64,000 nt of DNA, from NCBI GenBank assembly GCA_028583605.1, contig CM053329.1:36703992-36767991 (forward strand). Reading direction: 5' to 3'. The stretch is from Dastarcus helophoroides. Its lineage: Eukaryota > Arthropoda > Insecta > Coleoptera > Bothrideridae. The position numbers and the translations under genes are program-made. Below, piece by piece: positions 12,601 through 21,976 of the stretch; positions within the stretch are counted from its first letter, which is position 1; each line of letters starts with the position of its first letter. The notes under the pieces were generated by a model that made no database searches, was not told the DNA's origin, and was given only the letters and a program-made list of their open reading frames with translations.

Positions 12601-13600
12601 ACTTGAAATTTAAAAATTTTTAGGTTAAATTTGAAACTGCGAAATTTTAGCGAAAATTTTGAGAAAAAAACATATTTTGGAATTTTTGGAAGATTTGGGA
12701 AGTCAGCAGTAGGAATTTAAATTTGGGATTTCGAAAAAAAATTGAAATACTAAAATCAAGGTGGAATTTGAAGGAAAAAAATTACGAAAAATCGAAAATG
12801 TTATTAATAACTTCAAAAAATACAGGTATCAAATTAAGAAAAGAAATTTGAAAGTCAAAGAAAGAATTTTTTAAAAAATGATTCCAGAAAAATTTCTAGA
12901 AAAACTCGAATTTGCAAAAAAATTGTAAGAAAAATCGAGTTTCTCTAGTTTCAATGAAAAACATGCTACTACTTTATTCCAATGATACAACACAGGATTT
13001 TTTTTATTTTAAACTCGAAATTTTAGAAGAAGAAAATAAATATTTCGAGTAATTTCCGGATAAAAGTCCAAATTTCAAGAAAAAGTTGAAAATCTTGATA
13101 TAAGATTCAAGATAAAATTTAAAAATTTTTAAGTTAAATTTGAAACTGCGAGATTTTAACGAAAATTTTGAGAAAAAATCATATTTTGGAAGATTTAAGA
13201 AGCCGGCAGCAGGAATTTAAATTTGGGATTTCGAAAAAAAATTGAAATACTAAAATCAAGGTGGAATTTAAAAGAAAAAAATTACGAAAAATCGAAAATG
13301 TGATTAATAACTTCAAAAAATACAGGTATCAAATTAAGAAAAGAAAATTGAAAGTCAAAGAAAGAATTTTTAAAAATAGATTCCAGAAAAATTTCTAGAA
13401 AAACTCGAATTTGCAAAAAAATTGTAAGAAAAATCGAGTTTAAATAGCTTCAATGAAAAACATGCTACTACTTTATTCCAATGATACAACAGATGATTTT
13501 TTTTTATTTTAAACTCGAAATTTTAGAAGAAGAAAAGAAATATTTCGAGTAATTTCCAGATAAAAGTCCAAATTTCAAGAAAATTTTGATACAAGATTCA
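12601..13600 (+). repeat. tandem duplication of a ~500-bp unit
   Basis: Two consecutive copies (about 12601-13110 and 13111-13600) share landmarks such as gttaaatttgaaactgcg, taatcaaggtggaattt-type segments and catgctactactttattcc, at offsets of 499-509 bp. Divergence is a few percent. No coding potential was seen. Confidence 0.85.
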
Positions 13601-13909
13601 AGATAAAACGTAAAATTTTTATTTGGGTTGAAAATGTGAAAAGTGTGTGTTTCTAATCTAATCTAATCAGAAATGAGAGATGAAGATGAGATTATAGTTG
13701 CATGGAATTGTGTACAACTTTGAAATAAAAATTGAAATTTCAAAAAAAATTCCAATCTTAAGTATAAAATAAAAAATATTTTAAGTGTATAAATTCAACG
13801 AACCGAAATAAATCGATATTTTTTTCGGTTTCCTTCCGGTTTTCGTTCCGGCGAAAATAACGGTTTTTTTCGGTTTTCAGTTTCGGTTCAGTTCCGGTTC
13901 GAAGCCCTG

Positions 13910-14137
13910 ATATAAAGTCTGAACCAAATGGGCCATAATTATTTAATAAAGTTCAACAGAATCCAAATAAAGTAATTTACAGAACAAGGAGGCATTAAAA
14001 GAATTAAATATTCATTGGGACTGCCGACAGAAGTGAAAATTTAAACGTAGGAAATAACATAACGAGAATAACTGTGATGATGACCGAAACCAACATTTTT
14101 TTCCTTATCAAATATCAACTTTTTTGTATCTGCATAA
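13910..14137 (+). repeat. duplicated flank, copy 2
   Basis: Partner of 9576-9800. It begins with the same octamer directly after the hAT right end at 13909. Similarity ends near 14137, where sequence unique to this window begins. Confidence 0.9.
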
Positions 14138-15807
14138 TTTTTTGTTAAACCCCAATAAATAGGGCTTTTGGAGAATGTATGCTATGTCCAAACTCGGTTC
14201 ACTGTGTCTGTACAATTATTATTTTTCGAATTATTTATTACCAAGGTCAAAAGTGATTTTTTTTTGCTTCGAACAACAATAAATCTGCGAAGAATCATCG
14301 TACAAATGGGTACACCAATCACATTAAGGACAATTAAATTATTTAGAAGAGTTTCATGATGAGATTACTGGAGAAAAATTATTACAGTTCATGGACCTTT
14401 TTAAAGAAAAAAAAAGCTTGACTGTGCTGTCTACGGTTTTCTTATGAGAGGACAAAAACTGCTGACGCTAAATAATTTTGAACTCAACATTTGAAAAGTA
14501 GAAGCTTGGGGCTTCAATTTGCTTCTTTGTATTTTTTTCTGTGACCATGTTTTTTCGAGTTGCAGCCTTTTGAAAATTGCTTTCGGATTTTTTATATCCC
14601 TCAATTTTTGTCTATAAAGAGAAGTTGATGATGTAGCTTTTTTTTGCATAAATATACATTCGTTCGTATTTCCTGTTATAATTTGAGTTAGTAAAAGCGA
14701 CACTAGATTCGATTGATTTTTAAGTGAACCCATACGTCTTCGAAGAAACCTGACGTCAGCTATTGTTGTTACAAAATTATGCATTCAAAAGGAAATACAA
14801 TTTTCCAACACTTGTTTTATTGCAGGCAGCGCGAAAGTTGAGACAAATGACTTTTGAAACCTCTTAAAATCGGGGGTGAAATTATTGACAATAAACCTCA
14901 TTAAGACTTGGATGAAATGAACAAATATTTTCTTTACTTCGAGATCCCACAATTTCAAATTCAGCGTAAATTTACATCTCTGGAATCTGGAATAATTTTA
15001 TTTATTTCGAAAATAAATCAAATATAACAATAGAGTCATCCAAGTCACGTGAATTTGTTGGGCAACAAAAGCCTTTAATTCAGAGTCGACAAATTTTCAG
15101 TCATTATTATTAAATAACGCAACGGTGACGATTATAATTTAACCAAAGTTTATTGTTACGACCCATAATAGAGGAAATATTTTACAAAGTCACCGCTCTC
15201 TAGATTAACCCCCGAGAGAGACAGTTAATCAAACCGCATTTTTTTTAACTAAAATAAATTCGGAATTTCGACCGTGGACGCATAACGTCCCCAGCGGGAA
15301 ACTATTTTAATGCGAGACACAAAATGACAAGTTGGGAATAGAACGCAAGGGCAGGTCGGTCCTTTGCACCCCTCTCGTTGTAGCTGACTGTTCTCATGGT
15401 CGGGTAACAAAAGGAACATTCTTTTTTCGGCCAAAGTTGCCACAATCTCCGACTGGCCTTTTGCCGGTCGAATTTGCCCACTATTCATCGAAATCAAAGG
15501 AACGAAACACCCCCGGGACAAGGCGAACGCAAGGCGACTCAGCAGATCTAAATTTAAACCATTCATTTTTATTGTGCACGCGTTTTATTGTGTGGCGTGG
15601 GCAACATATTGTAGAAATTTATATCGAATGTGCATCAGAATTTTAGAACGTCTCCATGTTTTATTAATAAATATGTTACAGGGTTACAGGTTACTGGTAC
15701 ACCCTGAATTTTTAACACTTTGATTTACCGTCGAAAATTTCTTCGTACCTAGTCAAATATTTAACAAATTTAGGGACGATTCGCTTCTAGTATATAGATC
15801 ACTCGTC
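14138..15807. other. mostly unique DNA with a GC-richer island
   Basis: No element was recognised. The segment at about 15250-15600 is markedly GC-richer and open on both strands (minus ATG at 15566, 105 codons; plus 15332-15646 from TTG), but neither translation has a recognisable domain. The minus frame at 14784-14431 (117 codons, genuine ATG) is basic and Ser/Lys-rich and is likewise unrecognised. Around 15680-15710 a CACCCTGAAT motif resembles the CAGGGTG ends of the 55.4-56.1-kb element. The island could be a conserved exon, promoter or 5' region. Confidence 0.3.
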
Positions 15808-15911
15808 CCAGAATATTCGACTTTTGGAGAAATCTAGTACGCACACCTTCGTATGAGTATTCGTTCCACAATACTCGACTTCAAGGGAAGTCTGGAACGC
15901 ACACCTTCGTC
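15808..15911 (+). repeat. imperfect two-copy tandem repeat
   Basis: Two copies, offset by about 57 bp, share the pattern tcccagaatattcgactt ... gtacgcacaccttcgt / tccacaatactcgacttc ... gaacgcacaccttcgt. The exact end is acgcacaccttcgt. Function is unknown. Confidence 0.75.
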
Positions 15912-15965
15912 GTCATTTCATTCAGTCGAGGCAAGTCTCTCCTGAGTACCTCAGTTCCCCTAGAT

Positions 15966-16641
15966 CAGGGGTTCCCAACCTTTTTGTAGCCTAGAGCACA
16001 TTCTAAAATATCGGTAGAGTGGCGGACACCACGTATTTTTAATCTACAAACTCCTTCCATAACTTCTCATTTTCCCATAATTTATTTTCTTATATAATTT
16101 GTAAATAAATAATAAACAAAAATGTTTCAAAATAATAAATTATTATTTAAATTTCATACACACAGAGAAATGTATTTGCAAAACGTAAACAAAGTAAACA
16201 AAAAACAAATACAAAGAAAACATTTTATAAAAAATATAATATCAATATGTCTAAGTGATCTTTGACATTGCATATTATTGACCAGTGCTTCATAATTAGG
16301 AGAGTATGACGATAATATTGTTAGCAAACAATCATAAAGATGCTCATCGGTGAGTCGAGATCTATATCTTGATTTTATTAAGTTCATGTTTGAAAACAAT
16401 GATTCGCATAAATATGTCGAACTGAAAAATGATTCAATTTTATATAATATCGCAAACATACGAACGTATTTCATAAACCTAGGTACTCAAAAAAATTTAA
16501 ACTCTAACAAATAAATAAAAATAATTCACATTTTTAATTAATGTTTATGAAAAAATTCTGTCTCTGTCGAATAGTGACAGGCACATACGAATCGTTCCGC
16601 GGGCGCCATGGTGCCCGCGGGCACGAGGTTGGGAACCCCTG
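15966..16641 (-). mobile_element. hAT deletion derivative, perfect 8-bp duplication
   Basis: Inverted termini CAGGGGTTCCCAACCT lie at 15966 and, in reverse, at 16641. They are flanked by the identical octamer ccctagat at 15958-15965 and 16642-16649. The element is only 676 bp and keeps just the 3' end of the transposase on the minus strand. A GC-rich subterminal palindrome (GCGGGCGCCATGGTGCCCGC) sits near 16598-16617. The intact duplication suggests a relatively young insertion. Confidence 0.95.
16154..16474 (-). pseudogene. hAT transposase C-terminal remnant
   Basis: The first ~75 residues contain the hAT C-terminal dimerisation signature: STYLCESLFSNMNLIKSRYR, followed by RLTDEHLYDCLLTILSSYSP. 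This matches the end of Charlie/ZBED-like hAT transposases. The N-terminal zinc finger and catalytic core are absent, having been removed by the internal deletion. The tail after about residue 76 is non-conserved sequence running to a chance stop. Confidence 0.9.
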
Positions 16642-16649
16642 CCCTAGAT

Positions 16650-17725
16650 GTTTAAAGAATTACGCAATTTAAAGGTGTCCACACACGTTACGATTATGTA
16701 CTAATAACTAATGCAGCATACCCAACTTGTCACCAATTGGTTGTCAATCAACTTACCAGCATTTTCTATCAATAACGATGGCGAGTGAAGGCTTCTCTGT
16801 TTTTCCAAGTTGGCCTCGACATATGCATCTACTGTTAGTTTGCTATCTTGACATACGTTCAAGGAAATACGAATTATCTGACCACTTAAGGCGTAACGTT
16901 TATCTGGGTTAGAAGGCGAATTTATCCAAGTCACGTAAACTTATTTAGAATCTAAATATTGAAATTTAAATTAAGAAAACATTTCTAAGGTGAAGTATAC
17001 ATGTAACAAACATTATCTGGCGCAGAGAGCACACAAAGCAGGCACACCCTCTTTAGATAAGTAGACGGTATGCTTTACTTCACATGGACTAGATAGATAT
17101 AGAATGTAATTAAATCAGAAGTTGCTCGGCGGTGGCTTAAAATAATGCGCGAATGTTTATAGAAGCTTTCAAAGAAATTGAAACCGTAAAGAATCTTTTA
17201 CTACATAAGTTTCAATTTATTACATTTACGGCTGCATACGGTGGGGTGGTGCATCCAAATAAAATATACACATTTCACAGATTGTTCCATTTTAGGAAAC
17301 AAGCTTAGGGAAATCATTGGTTAAAGAAAACAGGCGACAAGAACATTCATGAATAAATCCAACTTATCAACTATTCAGCGTAGCAAGCCAATAGCAGAAT
17401 ATGTCGGTTGTCCAATTCTCGAAAGTCTGAAGCGTAGAACGATAGCATTCGCCTGCACGAAATACTCTATTTTCTCTTTTAGTGACAGTGACGGAATTCT
17501 GTTTGCAACATAATTAAGTTGATAACAAGATACTGATTCCTGATATTAATCTTTAGAGATTTAAAATATCTGCGTCTTCATAGACCAGATTTACTGATTA
17601 AACAAGTAGAAAACAATTTCAAAACTAATAAAATCGTGTCAAGTAAGTTCAACAGAGGACAGTTTATTGGTTGTGTGGGTGTATTTTTAAGCATATGGGG
17701 GCAGTTGAAACCTCGCTTCCTTTCT
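16650..17725. other. unique DNA, no gene seen
   Basis: Ordinary AT-rich intergenic-type sequence. Short open frames on both strands at 16701-16934 show no domain. A 24-bp minisatellite begins at its right edge. Confidence 0.4.
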
Positions 17726-17821
17726 GCAAGTACTTTCATGAAGATATTTGCAAGTAATTTCGTGTAGATGTTTGCAAGTACTTTCATGAAGACGTTTACA
17801 AGTACTTTCATGAAGATGCTT
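17726..17821 (-). repeat. 24-bp minisatellite, four units
   Basis: Units start at 17726, 17750, 17774 and 17798, each close to gcaagtactttcatgaagat plus four bases. The period is divisible by three, so the minus frame reads an eight-residue repeat (KVLANIFM-like) in the open frame 17811-17578. That frame has no recognisable protein outside the repeat, so coding is doubtful. Confidence 0.9.
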
Positions 17822-18984
17822 GCAACCAGTGACTCAGATCTCCCAAACGTGACATACTTGACTTACTATGAAGACTGTTTGTTCCATAAAATGTTTCTCT
17901 GGAACCTGTTATCGCGTTAAACTTCTCCAGCGAGCGAAATGATTTAAAAAATTGGCAACTTTTTGCTATTTTATATGACGATGACCATACTAATTCTTCA
18001 TAGCTGCGATCAAACAACTTTATGTATCTAAAAATTTAAAAATATTTCTGAAATATTCCACTTCCAGCTGACATAATTCTCTCTAAAGTATCATCTATGA
18101 GTAAGTAGTTGCGGTAAACCGCAAGAAGCGACAAGCACTCGTAGCGTCTTCTGGTGTCATCTTGCGTTAAAATATAAGCCAGCAGTGGGTGTCTATGGCT
18201 TGTTGTGACTCGTATGACACAGCAACTCCTCTCAAAGACCAATTTAATACGTCGCCTGATTTATATTCATATTTGCGGGGATTTATGGTACGCTACATTA
18301 TATTTTATGAAACAAAGCAAATTACCAACCGATGTTCCCTCAATTTATTGACCATCTCGACTTATGTACGCACTAAGGAAAGCCGATCTTAAAACAACAA
18401 CCCTGTTAATTGTCATCTTGAGTTATAGTGTAATGAAACGATGTTGATTTCGACGTCACGTTTAATGTGGTCAGCTCTGGGGTAGGTAAGTTATATCAAA
18501 TGGAAATTGGATGTACAACACTTTGAAATGAGCGAATGTTATTTCTGTGGTCAAGGTCGCGATCTTTGACTTCTCCACTGAAGCTTACTGAAAATAAACT
18601 CATGTTTTCAGTTGGATACTTCCTACGATGGAGCCGGAGTTGTGGTCAATTTACAGATCGGTTGTGTTCATCACATGAACGCTGTAAACATCAGGACAAA
18701 TTAGATCTATTCACCATTTTAAGTGTAACAGTCAGCAGGATATGTCACTTTTAAACTTTGTTATATGTTACAACATTAAAATTTCTATACCAAATCAAAT
18801 CGTTTCGAGTAGCAGCAATTACTGTATTCCTCTACTAAATACTTGACTTATTAGAGAATATAAGAAATGAAAACATGGCATCGAAATCTATGTAGTTTTC
18901 TATATGGTCATCATGGTCGTGGACTACTGTATTGACAAAATGTTAAATTCCTGAGAAGTGTCAATATCCTCAGTATACTCATCA
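17822..18984. other. unique DNA, no gene seen
   Basis: AT-rich, non-repetitive within the window. The open frames at 17808-18017, 18036-18242, 18189-18392 and 18536-18754 are short, overlapping and without recognisable motifs. Confidence 0.4.
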
Positions 18985-19100
18985 AGTGTGATTTTTGGAC
19001 TAGAAACCGCTTTTCCTATCTACTATTTGGTTTATGGATTCGTTGAGAGTTGCCTAAGTTGCCTAATTGGTTTATTTGCATCTCTTGTTTTTAATTCACT

Positions 19101-19212
19101 CATTGCAATACAAATCTTGTCCCCTAAAACCATAAAAGATTAAAAAACACAACAAAGGTTCCTCTAACGCATTTCGATAGCCAAGCTATCATCTTTAGAG
19201 AAAAAAAAAATA
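19101..19212 (+). mobile_element. PH element, 3'-shortened, 9-bp target duplication
   Basis: It starts with the PH sequence ATACAAATCTTGTCCCC, passes through the AACGCATTTCGATAGCC arm and ends in an A-run. The direct repeat taattcact lies at 19092-19100 and 19213-19221. R1 copy C has a single tataattcact at the corresponding place near 24081, i.e. the empty site. Confidence 0.88.
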
Positions 19213-20378
19213 TAATTCACTTCACATTTTATGATCGAAATATTTAATTATTATAAGTATTGATTGGGGATTGGGTCGAGTTGATGTTTCTCCGTGGCTG
19301 ATAACTAGAAACACGTTTATTAATCCAAAAAAATATTTTTCTTTTAAATTTCTATTTTACCTTTTTTCCCCAACCCGACTTTTAATTTGCCATTTTTTAC
19401 TTTTTTCCAAAGTTGATTTTAATTCAAAATATCAATGTTTCTAAAACATTACAATTTTCAAATGCAACTATTTTTCTGAATTGTATTTCCCAAATTTTCT
19501 GCTTTATTCATTCATATTGTATTTATTTCGTAGTTGATTGTTAACTAGAAATTTTGGTTTTAAAGAAAAAAATGAATTTTTGTCAAGTCCTTCTGAACTT
19601 AATCTCTACTTCTTGCCCCAGAGATTTTAAATCAACAATTTTTTTTGTAATAATCTTTTTATACCACGATAGTGGTTCTAACACTTTTAAAAAAGTACTA
19701 ACTGGGGAAATAAGAGTTTCAATGAAAATCATAAGATATATGATTAGGAGCATTATTACCAAGCGTTTACAAACAGAAACGAAATTGATGTCTGCCGATG
19801 CTCACCTTTTAGAGCATTAACGGCTATATATTTAGAAAATAGCAAAAGAGAGAAATTTAACCGTGACGTCCAATAACTCTGCGGTAAAAATAAGGCGCAG
19901 ACTGATTAGAAATAGCGCCATTAGAAATATAAATATTTCCACGGCTGCAATTTACAATAAACCAATATTTATCAGATAAAACTGCTAAACTTTAAATATT
20001 AACGGTAAAAGTAAAACTCTGGCTGTACATAGCCTGGAAATTAGGCAAGGAGAAGTTTCAGTGGTGAAATGTAAAATATTTTACGGTAAGAAGATGTAAG
20101 TAATAAATAAAAAAGTTTGTCGAAATGGAAAATTAATTTCACGGCATGCTTTGGCATTTTTACGTCTAAAAGACAAAAATTAAATTAAAATTCCCGCCAG
20201 TGAAACCAACACAATGGAACAAAATTGAAAAACTAACTTTTAAATATTAGAAATTCCACGGTGGAAAACAACAGAAACCAAAATATTGGAAATTCCACGG
20301 TTATTAACAGCAGAAACTCAAAAAACAGCACCAATAAATATTAACATGAAAAACATGCAAAGAAAGGAATTGAAATTA

Positions 20379-20654
20379 CAGTCGACTCCCGCTAAAGTTG
20401 CGTCCGTTCAAGTTGTCCTCTCGTTAAAGTTGACAAGATAGGATCGCTAAAGTTGCGCGGATATTCCCCATCTCTAATTTTTGAAGCGACGAATCAGAAT
20501 TCCGAGTTTTAGCGCCACTTTTGAATAACCCACTCAACCGCCCAAGCAGCAATACAACATATAAATTTTTCGACAATGGCAGGGATCGTAGGGGAGTAGC
20601 AACTTTAACAGGTCGATCCAGTCCGGTGAGCGCAACTTTAGCAGGAGTCTACTG
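20379..20654. mobile_element. pogo/Tigger-like MITE, 276 bp
   Basis: Termini are CAGTCGACTCCCGCTAAAG (left) and, in reverse, CAGTAGACTCCTGCTAAAG. TA dinucleotides flank both (20377-20378, 20655-20656). R1 copy B lacks it: there the sequence runs from gaaattac into ttacgtttttgagctg near 22676. The interior is non-coding. The family call rests on terminus sequence and TA duplication. Confidence 0.88.
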
Positions 20655-20794
20655 TACGTTACGTTTTTGAGCTGAAATTTGCAGCGTGGAAAGTATTAAT
20701 GTTATTAGTCGGTTGAATATGGCCGATCGACGCCCTGGGCAGGTAAGGAATTAAAAAAATGTGCGATGAAGGCAGCAGTCGGTGGCAGATCAAG

Positions 20795-21115
20795 ATCTAA
20801 GAAGAGTTTCGCCTCTGGTATGGTTGACATACTGAGTTACCGTGCTCTTCTGCCTAAACTTTCTTATCCTTTGTACCAAATTTTCAATTCAGAAGAGTTT
20901 CGTCTCTGGTATACTGAGTTACCGTGCTCTGATGTTTTGAAATTGGCCCCTTTTTTTTCATTTTTTACTTTTGTAAATTTCCTTATATTTTATTTCTTTG
21001 TTCCTGAAGAAACCCCCTATGATGGTGGGCGAAACTTCGAACTCTTTTAGTAGTTTTTTGACACGGTCCAATCCCGGAAGATGTATATCCTGTGCAGATC
21101 AAATTCTTATCGGAC
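20795..21115 (+). repeat. G repeat: ~90-bp tandem units plus tail
   Basis: Two units start with agaagagtttcg(c/t)ctctgg and contain actgagttaccgtgctct; the second lacks a few bases. They are followed by CTGAAGA (21004-21010), a CCCCC...GGTGGG hairpin and GAAAC (21031-21035), then gacacggtccaatcccgga and tatatcctgt. The same order occurs at 23150-23520. The CTGAAGA-hairpin-GAAAC order resembles a degenerate hammerhead core. No protein is encoded. Confidence 0.8.
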
Positions 21116-21224
21116 AATAACTGGAAGTGGAGTTGGAATCAGTTTATTTTTCGTAATATATTAACTTCAAGCTTAAACTCAATTTTTTCGATAAATTCAA
21201 AGCATTTACAATTACATTTTTTTT

Positions 21225-21335
21225 AAGTTCAATCCACTGGCAGAGGGCAACCCCATTAAGCCTTCAGACACCGCGAGTAGGATGCTGAAACAAGGACAGA
21301 TAGCAATCGCCTTCTTAAACAAGGATAGGTTTTGA
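21225..21335 (-). mobile_element. non-LTR retrotransposon 3'-end fragment
   Basis: Read on the minus strand it ends with GGTTGCCCTCTGCCAGTGGA, the 3' tail shared with the LINE fragments near 35.3, 35.6, 38.2 and 46.3 kb. About 110 bp survive, directly beside the hammerhead palindrome. Confidence 0.85.
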
Positions 21336-21407
21336 CAAATGAGCAATTAAATGTTCTGTAATTATACAGTTAAACGTGCTTAAAATTGAAAATATGTACA
21401 ACCGCAA

Positions 21408-21448
21408 CCATAGACTAGTTTCGGCCTTCCTTGTCCTCATCAGCATGG
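21408..21448 (-). ncRNA. hammerhead ribozyme, left-arm copy
   Basis: On the minus strand: stem I CCAUG (21448-21444) pairs with UAUGG (21412-21408) including one G-U; CUGAUGA (21443-21437); stem II GGAC / GGCC around loop AAGGAA with one A-G mismatch; then GAAAC UAG UC (21422-21413). All core nucleotides are conserved, and cleavage would follow the C at 21413. The stem II mismatch probably lowers activity. Confidence 0.8.
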
Positions 21449-21842
21449 TACGGTGGTTGTATACACTTCCACCTTAAAGCCGCTAGTCAGTCGTATAAGT
21501 ATCCAAGAGAGTAAACTCCCGTTGGGTGACTTGTGTCTGACTTTTAACTGTTTATTACGCAAACATTTTCGGTACATTCATTTGTATCAATGGATGTTGC
21601 GACGCAACCCGTGATACAAGCTTTGCCTCATCTACGTGAACTTTGCAATTGCAATTTGGTTTTCATTAGATTCTAATGAAATTAGATTTCAATTGCAGAA
21701 TGCTTGAATTAGCATGTAGCGAAAATGTTTACGTAATAAACAGTTAAAAGTTAGTTCCAAGTCACCCTATGGGGGTTTACTCTCTTGGATACTTATACGA
21801 CTGACTAGCGGCTTTAAATTGGAAGTGTATACAACCACTGTA

Positions 21843-21883
21843 CCATACTGATGAGGCCAAGGAAGGCCGAAACTAGTCTATGG
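21843..21883 (+). ncRNA. minimal type I hammerhead ribozyme, core intact
   Basis: Stem I CCAUA (21843-21847) pairs with UAUGG (21879-21883). CUGAUGA is at 21848-21854. Stem II GGCC/GGCC (21855-21858, 21865-21868) closes loop AAGGAA. GAAA is at 21869-21872, followed by a one-pair stem III (C21873-G21876) around a UA loop, then U21877 and C21878. Cleavage is predicted after C21878. Every conserved hammerhead position is present. The very short stem III is the form known from Penelope-like elements, often active as tandem dimers. A-U pairing at 21842/21884 could extend stem I. Confidence 0.92.
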
Positions 21884-21976
21884 TTGCGATTGCACATATT
21901 TTCAATTTTAAGCATGTTTAACTGTTTAATTACAGAACATTTAATTGGTCATTTAACCACCGTAGTCGCTTCCTAA

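Larger units (their letters stand above)
7560..13800. repeat. degenerate AT satellite filling hAT copy I
   Basis: The strand orientation of the AAATTTCGAC units alternates: T-rich at about 7560-8400 and near 11450-11700, A-rich at about 8580-11440 and 11900-13800. Longer duplications are embedded. The segment 9276-9442 reappears at 10064-10241, and 9806-10045 reappears at about 12100-12480. The open frames at 7932-8129, 11237-11479 and 11445-11684 are composition artefacts. Confidence 0.8.
7443..13909 (+). mobile_element. hAT-type element, copy I, with internal duplication
   Basis: The left end is CAGGGCTATG followed by GTTCCGGTTTTCGG-rich subterminal sequence. Right ends of the form GGTTCGAAGCCCTG occur twice, at 9575 and 13909. 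The left flank is atattaag (7435-7442) and both right ends are followed by atataaag (9576-9583 and 13910-13917), 7 of 8 matching. The left end matches the 62097 end of copy II and the right ends match the 54330 end, so this is one family. The double right end plus shared downstream sequence shows a duplication of about 4.33 kb. No transposase is visible; the core is satellite. Confidence 0.75.
18985..20765 (+). repeat. R1 dispersed repeat, copy A
   Basis: It is similar to 24005-26010 (copy C), 21977-22785 (copy B) and 27050-27627 on the minus strand (copy D). Shared landmarks include the segment around gccaagcgtttacaaac, repeated (T/A)CCACGG and ACGGTAAAA motifs, aaatataaatatttccacgg and the ending acgtttttgagctgaaattt. 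Copies diverge by an estimated 10-25%. Copy A contains a PH insertion and a pogo-like MITE, both missing from its paralogs. No protein is recognised in any copy, so the nature of R1 is open. Confidence 0.8.
21337..21954. mobile_element. palindromic element with hammerhead ribozymes
   Basis: A left arm (about 21337-21600) and right arm (about 21715-21954) are inverted copies sharing aaatga(g/c)caattaaatgtt, cagttaaacgtgc, the hammerhead segment and taagtatcc(a)agagagtaaa. The centre holds a smaller palindrome around cattagattctaatg. Each arm carries a hammerhead sequence oriented toward its outer end, one per strand. Minimal type I hammerheads are a known feature of Penelope-like retroelements, so this is probably a non-autonomous Penelope-like or related element. 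No reverse transcriptase is seen here. Confidence 0.85.

Noticed and set aside
15249..15646. Open frames of about 105 codons on both strands
   Set aside because: Neither shows a domain, both overlap the same GC-richer island, and one lacks an ATG. Kept only as a note on the island.
20805..20990. G-repeat units considered as hammerhead ribozymes
   Set aside because: The ~90-bp units contain a GAAAC on the minus strand and can form a three-way structure, but no CUGANGA stands in the right place within the unit.
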